From Peptococcaceae bacterium UBA4068 (GTDB lineage: Bacteria > Bacillota > Dehalobacteriia > UBA4068): DNA of 64,000 nt. This document shows positions 32,697-41,382 of the stretch, piece after piece; position 1 is the first letter of the stretch, and every line of letters begins with the position of its first letter. The position numbers and the translations under genes were made by a program. Where the stretch lies: positions 1-64,000 of the forward strand of contig DFZA01000006.1 in the NCBI GenBank assembly GCA_002382665.1, read 5' to 3'. The notes under the pieces are model-generated. The model did not search any database. It worked only from the letters and a program-made list of their open reading frames with translations, and was not told the origin of the DNA.

Positions 32697-33317
32697 TCAT
32701 TTTAATATTTCTTTCATTTTGCCGACCAGCCTGTCAATCTTCTCGCCTTTAAATTTATAAGACGATTTGTTGGCAATCAGGCGCGCGCTGGAAGTAGCAA
32801 TCACTTGCGTTACCTGCAAATTATTTTCCTTTAAAGTACTGCCGGTCTCCACAATATCGACAATCACATCGGAAAGTCCTGCCAGCGGCGCCAATTCCAT
32901 CGAACCGCCGAGCCGGATCAATTCAATAATCCGGTTCTGGCCGGCATAGAATTTGGCGGCAATATGCGGGTATTTGGTGGCAACCCTAAGGGGCAGGCTC
33001 TGATCCTCTATATATCCGGCCGGTGCCGCTGTGACCACCCGGCAACAGCCGCGCTGCAAATCAAGCAGTTCGTAGATATCCGGTTCGTTTTCCATCAACA
33101 CATCCTTACCGACCACACCGATATCGGCAGCCCCATGTTCAACATAGGTCGCAACATCAACCGGCTTGACCCAGAAGTAGCGCACGCCGGCATCTTCGTT
33201 GGTAAAGATCAATTTGCGGTTATCTTCCAATATCGACGGGCATTCGCAGCCTATCGCCGCGAAAAGTTTATAAACGTCGCTACCCAGACGACCTTTCGGT
33301 AAAGCGATATTCAGCAT
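32697..33317 (-). CDS. hisG: ATP phosphoribosyltransferase, short form HisG
   Basis: The 206-residue catalytic subunit of the short, HisZ-dependent kind; it lacks the C-terminal histidine-sensing domain of long HisG. It opens ALPKGRLG and has DIGVVGKDVLME and the PRPP loop DIVETGSTLKENNL. It commits PRPP and ATP to histidine synthesis. It overlaps hisZ by seven bases, matching the need for equal amounts of the two subunits. Confidence 0.97.
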   Translation of the reverse strand: MLNIALPKGRLGSDVYKLFAAIGCECPSILEDNRKLIFTNEDAGVRYFWVKPVDVATYVEHGAADIGVVGKDVLMENEPDIYELLDLQRGCCRVVTAAPAGYIEDQSLPLRVATKYPHIAAKFYAGQNRIIELIRLGGSMELAPLAGLSDVIVDIVETGSTLKENNLQVTQVIATSSARLIANKSSYKFKGEKIDRLVGKMKEILK

Positions 33318-34429
33318 TTGCTCACCTCCGATAAACCACCTTTGTCCAGCCGCAGCATTTGACGGTAGCGCAATCCCTGCGGAACGAAAGTCTCGGCATA
33401 AACGCTCTGGCCGTCTTTGGTCAGCTCGGATACAGTAGACAGCAATTGGGCAGGATCGACGTTGTTGTCATAAAGCAGCAGCAAGTCAACATCAAAAGCA
33501 ACGGGTTGGCGCATGCCGCGGCCCAGTTCATCAAGATAGATGGCGAAACCGATCGCGCCCTGCGGCTTATCAAGCCGATGCAGCAAATTATCATAACGGC
33601 CGCCGCTCAAAACCGCACCCGGGATATCCTGCGCATAACCGCGGAACAGCAAACCGTTGTAATAATCAAGATCGCCCTGAATAGAGAAATCAATGCGCAG
33701 GCCCGTCGCCAAACCCAAATCGCTCAAGGCCGTATACAGCGCTTCCATTTGATCAAGAGCTGACATCATGCCCTCATTCAAGGCGATTGTCCGGGCAGTG
33801 TCAAGACTTTTGGCAAAATTACCATTTAAAGCAATCAACTGCTGCAAGCTCTTTTGCGCCGCTGCGGAGATTGCCGCATCATTGGCCGCTTGCGCCAATT
33901 CATGCGGGCTTTTGTGACGAACACAGCAAAGCAGCTTTTCTTTTTGCTCCTCACTGATATGCAATTCTTCGAGCAGTGAGGCCAAAAATCCTACATGGCA
34001 AATATCCAAAACATATTTTTCGCTGATAACATTCAAGCTGCGGGCAGCCAGGCTTAAAACCTCAGCTTCGGCATGAATATCATCGCCGCCGATAAATTCC
34101 AGTCCCGCCTGCTTGATCTCGCGGTATTCGTGATGCTCGCGCGAAAGACGATAGACATTTTCTATATAATAAAGACGTTCACGAAGTCCCGGTTTGGCAT
34201 TTTTGACAATCGAAAGCGTCACGTCGGGTTTCAAAGCCATCAAGCGGCCGCTGGGATCGGTAAAAGTAATAATACTGTCGCTCTTCAAAAAACTCTTGTT
34301 TTCCTGATAGAGATCGTATTCTTCAAATTTACCCATGCGGTATTTACGATAGCCGTATTGCTCATAAATACGCTGCAGTGCCAGCGTAACCCGCTCTTCG
34401 ATCCGCAGCTTATCCTGCTGTGCAAACAT
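33311..34429 (-). CDS. hisZ: ATP phosphoribosyltransferase regulatory subunit HisZ
   Basis: A histidyl-tRNA-synthetase paralog of 372 residues that forms the regulatory part of the short-form HisG complex and relays histidine inhibition. Class II synthetase-like blocks: ERVTLALQRIYEQYGYRK, SIITFTDPSGRLMALKPDVT, YYIENVYRLSREHHEYREIKQAGLEFIG and SGGRYDNLLHRL. No anticodon-binding domain follows, so it does not charge tRNA. It is the first gene of the operon, under the promoter at 34462-34490. Confidence 0.95.
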   Translation of the reverse strand: MFAQQDKLRIEERVTLALQRIYEQYGYRKYRMGKFEEYDLYQENKSFLKSDSIITFTDPSGRLMALKPDVTLSIVKNAKPGLRERLYYIENVYRLSREHHEYREIKQAGLEFIGGDDIHAEAEVLSLAARSLNVISEKYVLDICHVGFLASLLEELHISEEQKEKLLCCVRHKSPHELAQAANDAAISAAAQKSLQQLIALNGNFAKSLDTARTIALNEGMMSALDQMEALYTALSDLGLATGLRIDFSIQGDLDYYNGLLFRGYAQDIPGAVLSGGRYDNLLHRLDKPQGAIGFAIYLDELGRGMRQPVAFDVDLLLLYDNNVDPAQLLSTVSELTKDGQSVYAETFVPQGLRYRQMLRLDKGGLSEVSKC

Positions 34430-34461
34430 CTGATTTCACCTGCTTTTCGCTTATTTCCCAT

Positions 34462-34490
34462 AGTATACCTTACAAAAATGTTTTAGTCAA
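34462..34490 (-). promoter_or_regulatory. his operon promoter
   Basis: On the minus strand TTGACT (34485-34490) and TATACT (34462-34467) are 17 bases apart, about 33 bases before the hisZ start. No T-box or leader peptide lies in this short leader. Confidence 0.8.
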
Positions 34491-34560
34491 GTAAATTATT
34501 AGATTATCAGATGTCTAAAGCATGATATTAAAATGTCAGAGTTTTAATTTGTTAGAGAGA

Positions 34561-34579
34561 TAAGTAAAAATTTTACTTA
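34561..34579. repeat. 9-bp inverted repeat between the his and trpB2 promoters
   Basis: TAAGTAAAA and TTTTACTTA flank a single A. It ends 11 bases upstream of the -35 box of the T-box transcript. It could be an operator, but it is AT-rich and may be chance. Confidence 0.35.
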
Positions 34580-34589
34580 AATAAAACTA

Positions 34590-34618
34590 TTGACAAATAA
34601 GTGAATATACTGTATCAT
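34590..34618 (+). promoter_or_regulatory. promoter of the T-box/trpB2 transcript
   Basis: TTGACA (34590-34595), 17 bases, TATCAT (34613-34618). Transcription would start near 34625, just before the T-box. Confidence 0.8.
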
Positions 34619-34639
34619 AAGCAGAAATTAATAAGTTAA

Positions 34640-34921
34640 ACTGTTGATTGAGAAGAGTACATGCTGATGTGTGCTTCCAAGAGAGCTGCAGGCGGTGGAA
34701 TTGCAGTAAGTAACGCAGTATGGAATGGGCTCATAAAGGTGGGAGGAAAGGTTTTTTGACGAAGACCGAGTAATGCCCAACGGGAATTCCGCCCGTTATC
34801 AAGGGAATGCGTATGATAGTACGCAGAGCAAGCGGGTGCTTTGCACCAATTTGGGTGGTACCGCAGAAGTTTATTTCAGACTTTTGTCCCAGTAGTAATA
34901 CTGCGACAAAAGTCTTTTTTC
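34640..34921 (+). promoter_or_regulatory. T-box riboswitch with Trp (UGG) specifier
   Basis: A full T-box leader. Stem I begins near GAAGAGTACATGCTGATG, contains AGAGAGC, and closes with the specifier region GAATGGGCTC; the specifier codon is most likely TGG at 34726-34728. The antiterminator T-box sequence TGGGTGGTACCGC lies at 34852-34864. The terminator AGACTTTTGTC / GACAAAAGTCT with a T run ends at 34920. Uncharged tRNA-Trp should favour read-through into the trpB2-type gene. No other amino acid fits the downstream gene as well. Confidence 0.92.
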
Positions 34922-34992
34922 ATATCAAGTTTCTCTTATTAATTTAAATTTAAAAAATTATAAATAGAAAGTAAAAGAAAGGGGTAATCATT

Positions 34993-36375
34993 ATGTCAAG
35001 AAAAGTACCGTACAGACTATATCTGACCGAGGAGCAAATGCCCAAACAATGGTACAACTTAAGGGCGGATATGAAAGAAAAACCGGATGCGATGCTTAAT
35101 CCGGCTACCGCCAAACCCGTCACTTTTGAAGATTTATGCCCGGTATTTTGCGATGAACTGGTCAAGCAGGAGCTTGATAATCAAACAAGATATTTTGATA
35201 TACCGGAAGAAGTTCAAGAATACTACAAGGTTTATCGTCCCTCGCCCTTAATCAGGGCCTACAATCTGGAAAAAGCCTTAGGTACGCCGGCCAAGATTTA
35301 TTTCAAGTTTGAAGGCAACAATACTTCCGGCAGCCATAAGCTCAATTCGGCGATCGCGCAAGCCTACTATGCCAAGAAACAAGGACTGAACGGTCTGACT
35401 ACTGAAACAGGCGCCGGTCAATGGGGCACGGCACTATCCGAAGCCTGTGCATATTATCAACTGCCGCTGACCGTGTTTATGGTTAAATGTTCTTACGAGC
35501 AAAAACCCTTCCGTAAATTAGTCATGCAGACATTTGATGCCAAAGTAATCCCCAGTCCCAGTGACACGACCGACATCGGCAAAAAAATCCTCTCCGAAGA
35601 CCCACTTACCGGCGGCAGCCTGGGCTGCGCCATTTCCGAGGCGGTAGAAAAGGCTGTTACCACACCCGGCTACCGTTATGTACTCGGTTCAGTTCTCAAT
35701 CAGGTACTTCTGCATCAGTCGATTGTGGGACTTGAATCCAAGATCGCCATGGAAATATTGGACGAATATCCGGATATCGTCATCGGCTGCGCCGGCGGTG
35801 GCTCCAATCTCGGTGGGTTGATTGCACCGTTCATGCAGGATAAGATATTAGGCAAAAATAACGCCAGATTCATCGCTGTAGAACCAGCGTCCTGTCCGTC
35901 ACTCACTCGCGGACGCTATGCTTACGATTTCTGCGATACCGGCAAAGTCACGCCGCTGGCCAAAATGTACACCTTAGGCAGTGGCTTCATCCCTTCGCCC
36001 AATCACGCAGGCGGCCTCAGATATCACGGCATGTCGCCAATCCTCTCCAAACTGTATCATGACGGCTATATGGAAGCGGTCGCTGTTGAACAAAATAATG
36101 TCTTCGAAGCCGCCACCTTCTTTGCCAAACAGGAATCAATACTGCCCGCTCCCGAATCGGCCCATGCTATCGCCTGCGCCATCGATGAGGCTTTAAAATG
36201 CAAAGAATCAGGTGAGGCTAAAACTATTCTGTTTGGGCTGACCGGTACCGGCTATTTCGATATGAGCGCCTACAGCGCCTATCATGACGGCACCATGACC
36301 GACTATCTCCCCGATGACGCTCAGCTCGAAGAAGGCTTTAAAAGCCTGCCGAAAATCCCGGGAATACAGGAATAA
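34993..36375 (+). CDS. trpB2: tryptophan synthase beta-like protein, TrpB2 type
   Basis: A PLP enzyme of 460 residues, longer than TrpB1 (about 400) as usual for TrpB2. The PLP Lys116 is in NTSGSHKLNSAIAQAYYAKK, the catalytic-acid region is LTTETGAGQWGTAL, and the glycine loop CAGGGSNLGG binds the phosphate. TrpB2 condenses indole or, in some cases, phosphoserine-like donors without TrpA; the typical role is indole salvage. No trpA or other trp gene is nearby, so the gene stands alone, controlled by the upstream Trp T-box. GAAAGGGG precedes the ATG. Confidence 0.94.
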   Translation: MSRKVPYRLYLTEEQMPKQWYNLRADMKEKPDAMLNPATAKPVTFEDLCPVFCDELVKQELDNQTRYFDIPEEVQEYYKVYRPSPLIRAYNLEKALGTPAKIYFKFEGNNTSGSHKLNSAIAQAYYAKKQGLNGLTTETGAGQWGTALSEACAYYQLPLTVFMVKCSYEQKPFRKLVMQTFDAKVIPSPSDTTDIGKKILSEDPLTGGSLGCAISEAVEKAVTTPGYRYVLGSVLNQVLLHQSIVGLESKIAMEILDEYPDIVIGCAGGGSNLGGLIAPFMQDKILGKNNARFIAVEPASCPSLTRGRYAYDFCDTGKVTPLAKMYTLGSGFIPSPNHAGGLRYHGMSPILSKLYHDGYMEAVAVEQNNVFEAATFFAKQESILPAPESAHAIACAIDEALKCKESGEAKTILFGLTGTGYFDMSAYSAYHDGTMTDYLPDDAQLEEGFKSLPKIPGIQE

Positions 36376-36407
36376 AGAACCCCAAATAATATAATTACTA
36401 AAAGTAC

Positions 36408-36434
36408 AAGGAGCTGTTTTTTTAACAGCTCCTT
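36408..36434. terminator. terminator between trpB2 and the serine-dehydratase-like gene
   Basis: CAAGGAGCTGTT and AACAGCTCCTTG with a T-rich loop, followed by GTTTTTATTG. It separates convergent genes and probably acts both ways. Confidence 0.85.
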
Positions 36435-36463
36435 GTTTTTATTGTCTTTATGTAGTTATTAAT

Positions 36464-38056
36464 CTAGCAACCCGTTTTATAAAGACAGTTTTCGATTGCA
36501 CAAGCAGTTGGCGTTTTCATCAGCCCGCTGCCGCAGCCTTTGAAGCTATAGGGCATCTCGCGGCTGATTTGTAATACCGCCTGCATTGTTTCGTCAAAAG
36601 GTATTACCGGATCAAATCCACTTACTACAATATTGGCACAGATGATTGAGTTGCCAACAGCATTTAGATTACGGGAAACACAGGGTATCTGCACCAGGCT
36701 GGCCACCGGGTCGCAAATCATGCCAAGACAATTATGCATAGCTAAAGCGGCTGCATCCAATGCCTGCTTAGGCGTACCACCAAGATAATAGGTTACCCCC
36801 CCGGCGCACATTGCCGAGGCGCTGCCAATTTCCTGCATACAACCGCCGCTACCGCCGCAAAAAGCATTTCCCTCAGCCATGCAAAGGCCAATCAAACCGG
36901 TTGTCAGCAAAGATTTCGCCTGGTTTTCCCGGCTAAAGCCCATTTCTTCGCCGACGCCTAATATTACAGCCGGCGCTATACCGGCGGAACCACCGGTAGG
37001 CAGACAAACTACCAAGCCGTTGGCGTTGGTATCTTCCATTGCCGCCAAGGCCCAAAAAATGCACTTATCCATTACTCCCATCGGTATATGAGGCATGGTG
37101 CCGGCAGTTACTTGTTGATACATTTTACCGGCAGCCACCGGCATTATTCCCGGATTAATCACAAATCCGCCGGCCAAGCCGCGCTGTACAGAGGCTTGCA
37201 TGACATCGATCAGATGCATGACGCGCTCCATAATTTGTTCTTTATTCCAGCCGCTAATGGTACTTTCATAAACAATAGCTGCCTGCCAAAGCTCCATAGG
37301 ATGTTCTTCTAAAAATGCCAGCAGTGTTGCACCATTGTGAAAAGGCGGACCTGGTAACGAAGCGTCATAAATTACCGGGTGCACCGGTGTTGTTTGTCTG
37401 ACTAACCAAACTTCCGGTATATTATACAGATAGGCGATTGTTTCTTGCGGCACAGCCACAGGGCTTTCAATTACTATCAGCTCTTTGCCATTATCACTAA
37501 TCTGTTTTACTTGATTGATATGAGGTATTTTATCAACGATTCTGCTAGTCAGGTCATCCAGACTGCTTTCATCCATGGGCACGGTATATATAAACAAATC
37601 ATGGCAAACGCCGGTAACCTCCACCGCAAAACCATCTATTTCCCAAATCATAATACAACCGCCGCCGGTGGATTCCACAATTGCTTCCACTGTTTTACCG
37701 CTTTTACCGGTCAGCTCCATATTGAAAAAAGCTTCGCCCGGTGCATCATCGCGAATTTTTTTGAATGTCAGCTCAATACCGGCCTCACTGCAGCAGGCAA
37801 GAGCATTAATAAAATCAGGATGATCAGATTTGCGGCCGATCAAACCGTTGGCAATGCCTTTATCGGTAGACATGCCCCGGTAATGGGCGCAAAAGCCGCT
37901 ATTCGCAGGGAAAGTAGCCCTAGCTTTTATCACATCTTCACCAAGAGCTTCCCGTAGCCAATAGGCAATCCGGTTCGGCGCACAGGTACTGCCGGAAGAA
38001 GGGCCGGCGGAAACAGGACCAACGATGTTATTAAATATACTTATAGGTTGACTCAC
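36464..38056 (-). CDS. divergent Fe-S L-serine-dehydratase-like enzyme
   Basis: Single-chain member of the iron-sulfur serine ammonia-lyase family, 530 residues. The start is a GTG seven bases after GGAAGGAGAA. The C-terminal alpha domain keeps the cluster motifs: FCGGSGGCMQEIGSASAMCAG and MICDPVASLVQIPCVSRN, and the last residue is Cys (LYKTGC). In Legionella serine dehydratase the C-terminal cysteine caps the 4Fe-4S cluster. The N-terminal beta domain differs: the usual PSSSHT reads PSSGSTCAPNR and the GHGTD-type loop reads YRGMSTDKG. The substrate may therefore not be serine. It is the last gene of a TRAP transporter operon. Confidence 0.85.
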   Translation of the reverse strand: MSQPISIFNNIVGPVSAGPSSGSTCAPNRIAYWLREALGEDVIKARATFPANSGFCAHYRGMSTDKGIANGLIGRKSDHPDFINALACCSEAGIELTFKKIRDDAPGEAFFNMELTGKSGKTVEAIVESTGGGCIMIWEIDGFAVEVTGVCHDLFIYTVPMDESSLDDLTSRIVDKIPHINQVKQISDNGKELIVIESPVAVPQETIAYLYNIPEVWLVRQTTPVHPVIYDASLPGPPFHNGATLLAFLEEHPMELWQAAIVYESTISGWNKEQIMERVMHLIDVMQASVQRGLAGGFVINPGIMPVAAGKMYQQVTAGTMPHIPMGVMDKCIFWALAAMEDTNANGLVVCLPTGGSAGIAPAVILGVGEEMGFSRENQAKSLLTTGLIGLCMAEGNAFCGGSGGCMQEIGSASAMCAGGVTYYLGGTPKQALDAAALAMHNCLGMICDPVASLVQIPCVSRNLNAVGNSIICANIVVSGFDPVIPFDETMQAVLQISREMPYSFKGCGSGLMKTPTACAIENCLYKTGC

Positions 38057-38091
38057 AATCAAATTCTCCTTCCAATAATTTAATGGTGATA

Positions 38092-39405
38092 TTAAATATA
38101 CCCAAACAGAGCTGGCAGCCATAAAACAATTTTAGGGAAATAGGTAACAAGTAACAATACCGGCAGCCAGGCGAAACAGATCAATTGCATAGTCGGTTTA
38201 AGCATATCCTTGACCTCCGCCCCGGTAATTTTACCGGAAAGATAGAGCAGCGGTGCCACCGGCGGCGTAATATTGCCCATACCGACATTGACGGCTATAA
38301 CAGCAGCAAACTGGATCGGATTCATACCCAATGCTGTTACTACCGGTAAAAGAATTGGCGTTACCAGCAGTATTGAGCTCATATCATCCATCAGCATGCC
38401 GCAGATGATCATGAAAATATTGACAATCAACAGCAGCACATAGTAATTATCGGATATATGTAATAAGAGATGCAAAACAGTCTGCGGCAAATTCTCGTTA
38501 ACATACATACGTGAAAGCATGGTTACTGTAAAGATCATGATAATAATGATGCCGCTCAATTGTCCGGCATGGCGCAGAGCCTCCGTAGTGGTCTTCCAAT
38601 TAAGTCTTTTGTAAATAAATATACCTACTGGCAAGGCATAAATCACGGAAAGTGCCGCCGCCTCGGTAGTTGTCAGAAAACCGCCGTAGATACTGCCCAG
38701 CATGATTACCGGCATGATGATCGCGGGAATAGCTCCGGCTTCTTTTTTACGTTTACGCTCAGCTTTATCTTCCGCCAATTTTTGGCGCAATTCCTCTTTA
38801 GTGTAGACTTTGACAGTATCACATTTGCGCACTTGCAAAACACTGACAATGCTCAGCAAAATCACCAGCATCACGCCGGGCACGGCCGCCGCCAGAAAAG
38901 AAGCCAGTACCGACTGGCCGCCACACCAGGCATAAAGAATCATCAAAGTACTGGGGGGAATCAGTATGCCCAAAATACCTGAAGAAGCAACCAGTGCACC
39001 GACAATGCCGCTTGGATAACCGTTATTTTTTAATTGCGGGGCCATGATGCCGCCGATCGAGGTCAAAGTAGCCCCGGACGAACCGGAAATAGCGCCAAAA
39101 ATTGCGCAAGCCACGACCGTCACCACACAAAGGCTGCCTTTAATGGTACCGACAAAACGTTGAATAAAATTTATCAGATTTTCACCGATACCACCTTTTT
39201 CCATTAGTGACCCGGCTATCACAAACAACGGTATAGTTAATATGATCAGTGAATTAGTGTTGCTGAACGAATACATCGCCATAAAGCTCGAGTCGTATCC
39301 GCCTAACAGTATCATTGTCGCGCTGGCGGCAATAAACGCCATAGGTACTGTAACGCCGATCATCATACAGGCTATCAAAACAATTACGGAAACAGTAATG
39401 GTCAT
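38092..39405 (-). CDS. dctM: TRAP transporter large permease DctM
   Basis: A 437-residue, 12-helix membrane subunit that moves the substrate using an ion gradient. Family landmarks: FVIAGSLMEKGGIGENLINF, ACAIFGAISGSSGATLTSIGGIM, GILIPPSTLMILYAW and NVGMGNITPPVAPLLYL. It overlaps dctQ by four bases and is followed 35 bases later by the serine-dehydratase-like gene. TRAP systems are commonly Na+-driven. Confidence 0.95.
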   Translation of the reverse strand: MTITVSVIVLIACMMIGVTVPMAFIAASATMILLGGYDSSFMAMYSFSNTNSLIILTIPLFVIAGSLMEKGGIGENLINFIQRFVGTIKGSLCVVTVVACAIFGAISGSSGATLTSIGGIMAPQLKNNGYPSGIVGALVASSGILGILIPPSTLMILYAWCGGQSVLASFLAAAVPGVMLVILLSIVSVLQVRKCDTVKVYTKEELRQKLAEDKAERKRKKEAGAIPAIIMPVIMLGSIYGGFLTTTEAAALSVIYALPVGIFIYKRLNWKTTTEALRHAGQLSGIIIIMIFTVTMLSRMYVNENLPQTVLHLLLHISDNYYVLLLIVNIFMIICGMLMDDMSSILLVTPILLPVVTALGMNPIQFAAVIAVNVGMGNITPPVAPLLYLSGKITGAEVKDMLKPTMQLICFAWLPVLLLVTYFPKIVLWLPALFGYI

Positions 39406-39959
39406 TTTTCAGCACCTCTTCCCTCATGTGCTATATGATGATTAAGCGCCCTCAACAACTGGCAGTTCTGTATGATTTGTATTGCCTGGTAGATACAAGA
39501 CAAAGTAAATGATACAACCAAGGCAAAAACAGAAAAAGCAAACGGTACTTTCAACATTGAAGTCACCTTATGTAATTCGATACACCAACCAAAATAAAAA
39601 TAAATCCATTTGGTAACAATGATACAAAATACCAACCCTAGAGAAATGCGAATGATATTATGGATATATCTGGCTTTATCGGTTTTGAGTAAAGAATGGA
39701 TCAGATCGGCTGTAATATGATCGTCGCGGTAAGTGGCAATAGCACAACCGATAAAGTATAACCACATGGCAAACAGCAAAGTATAGTCCTCTGCGCCATA
39801 TATTTCATTTTGAAATATGTAACGGAGGAAAGCATTGAAAACAATAAATATACTAAGACCGATACAATCAAAAACAAACAGGTAATCTGCCGCTTTTAAA
39901 AACCAGTCGTTAAACCTTCTTAATATTTTTATTACAGATACGGACAATCTTTTCACCAC
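39402..39959 (-). CDS. dctQ: TRAP transporter small permease DctQ
   Basis: The 185-residue, four-helix small membrane subunit of the TRAP system. It has the DctQ pattern of AEDYTLLFAMWLYFIGCAIA followed by a charged YRDDHITADLI segment. It sits between dctP and dctM on the minus strand and is preceded by a strong hairpin. The four-base overlap with dctM shows tight coupling. Confidence 0.92.
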   Translation of the reverse strand: MVKRLSVSVIKILRRFNDWFLKAADYLFVFDCIGLSIFIVFNAFLRYIFQNEIYGAEDYTLLFAMWLYFIGCAIATYRDDHITADLIHSLLKTDKARYIHNIIRISLGLVFCIIVTKWIYFYFGWCIELHKVTSMLKVPFAFSVFALVVSFTLSCIYQAIQIIQNCQLLRALNHHIAHEGRGAEK

Positions 39960-39969
39960 CTTTTAATGA

Positions 39970-40001
39970 GGGGGAAATGCGCCGTTTGGCGCATTTCCCC
40001 C
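39970..40001 (-). terminator. hairpin between dctP and dctQ
   Basis: GGGGGAAATGCGCC and GGCGCATTTCCCCC form a perfect 14-bp stem around GTTT. No T run follows on the minus strand within a few bases, so it may attenuate or stabilise the upstream dctP mRNA rather than end it fully. Confidence 0.7.
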
Positions 40002-40035
40002 TTATAGCCAGATAAATCTCCAGCTATTGGCAAAT

Positions 40036-41067
40036 CTATTTGTTATATGAAGCTTTGAGATTAGCAATAAATTCGGGGGTGAATTGGCTCTCTAATTGGC
40101 TCCAGACATTATCACGTACATCCTTGGCCATAGCGTCACGCTCAGATTGAGTAAATTCGATAACATTAATTCCGGCGTCTTTTAATTTAGCCCTGCTTTC
40201 AATCTCCAGCGTTTCGGCATCATCTATAGAAGAATCGCTCAACTTGTTCAGTTCTTCGGTAACGATCTGCTGCTGGTCTTTGGTCAGAGACTCAAATACT
40301 TTGCTACTCATCAGTATCTGAACATTTTCACAAATGGCGTCGTAGCAATAATAGTACTGACCAACATCACGGAATCCGTCATAAATACCGTAAGCGGGAC
40401 CGCCGGTAAAGCCGTCAACCAAGCCGGTCTGAAGAGCTGAATAGGCATCAGAATAGGGGATCTGGGAAGTACGAAAGCCCAGACGTACAAAAGTATTGTT
40501 CCAGACATCGGAAGTAGGTACACGCATCAAGAGACCTTTATCGGCATTGGAAACATTAGCATTTTTCAACTGTTCATTACATAAAACACCGACAAAACCT
40601 TCACAATAAAAACCGAAAAATTCAATTCCCATATCATGCTGAATATTATACATTTGCTGACAGAGGTAATTATCGGGCGCAAGAACAGTATGTAGCTGAT
40701 CATAACTGGAAGCAAGATAGGGTAAAAATCCGGCAGCTAAACGAGAGTCATAATTGTCTACTACAGAGATAATTGCCATATCGATTGTGCCCATCATTAA
40801 TTCGTCATAGACCGTTGTGTATTCACCTAACTGTTGGTCGGGATAAACATCAATCTTCAATGCACCGTTAGTGCGTTCCTCAATGGCGGCAGCGGCATCT
40901 TCAGCAGCCTTGGTAGGTCCGGTTTCACTACCTGATTGCAAAGCAAGACGTAGCGTTTTTGTCTCAGTCGCAGTTTGTTCTGCATTCTCTTTGGTACTAT
41001 CTCCGCAAGCCGTAGCAAAACAACAAACCAGAGCTAATACTAATACCAAAACAAGAATCTTTTTCAT
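40036..41067 (-). CDS. dctP: TRAP transporter substrate-binding lipoprotein DctP
   Basis: The 343-residue binding protein has a lipoprotein signal (MKKILVLVLVLALVCC, lipobox ATAC) and a DctP domain. The Arg that usually holds the substrate carboxylate is in GLLMRVPTSDVW. Other landmarks are AAAAIEERTNGALKIDVYPD, IDMAIISV and YSALQTGLVDGFTGG. The ATG at 41067 follows AAAGGAAG at eight bases. It is the first gene of the TRAP operon, facing the TetR gene. The ligand is probably a carboxylate or amino acid. Confidence 0.94.
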   Translation of the reverse strand: MKKILVLVLVLALVCCFATACGDSTKENAEQTATETKTLRLALQSGSETGPTKAAEDAAAAIEERTNGALKIDVYPDQQLGEYTTVYDELMMGTIDMAIISVVDNYDSRLAAGFLPYLASSYDQLHTVLAPDNYLCQQMYNIQHDMGIEFFGFYCEGFVGVLCNEQLKNANVSNADKGLLMRVPTSDVWNNTFVRLGFRTSQIPYSDAYSALQTGLVDGFTGGPAYGIYDGFRDVGQYYYCYDAICENVQILMSSKVFESLTKDQQQIVTEELNKLSDSSIDDAETLEIESRAKLKDAGINVIEFTQSERDAMAKDVRDNVWSQLESQFTPEFIANLKASYNK

Positions 41068-41382
41068 AATCAATGCTTCCTTTCATTTTTATTTAATAAA
41101 TATATTTCTATATATTTATTAACTATAATAATTTTTTCTTTTTCATTAATTAACTCAACAAAAAGGAATATTTTTGGAACTGCTTTAATTATTTATATTA
41201 AAACTCATTGACCGATATTCATTGACCTGTGGTCAATAACCGATTTATTTTTAGCGGTATAATTCTTACTTGTTAATAATTAAATCTGATACCAGTATTA
41301 CATATGCTTACGTTTAACTTTTTTTGTTATTCTATTATTGTATATGTCTTTAATATGTAAAAAATAAGGGGTTGATATTTAT
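41068..41382. promoter_or_regulatory. divergent dctP/tetR control region with GGTCAA repeats
   Basis: A 315-base AT-rich region. At 41221-41237 ATTGACC and GGTCAAT flank TGT as a perfect palindrome, and a direct copy of CATTGACC lies at 41206-41213. This is a good candidate operator for the TetR regulator. Nothing else is recognised here. Confidence 0.55.
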
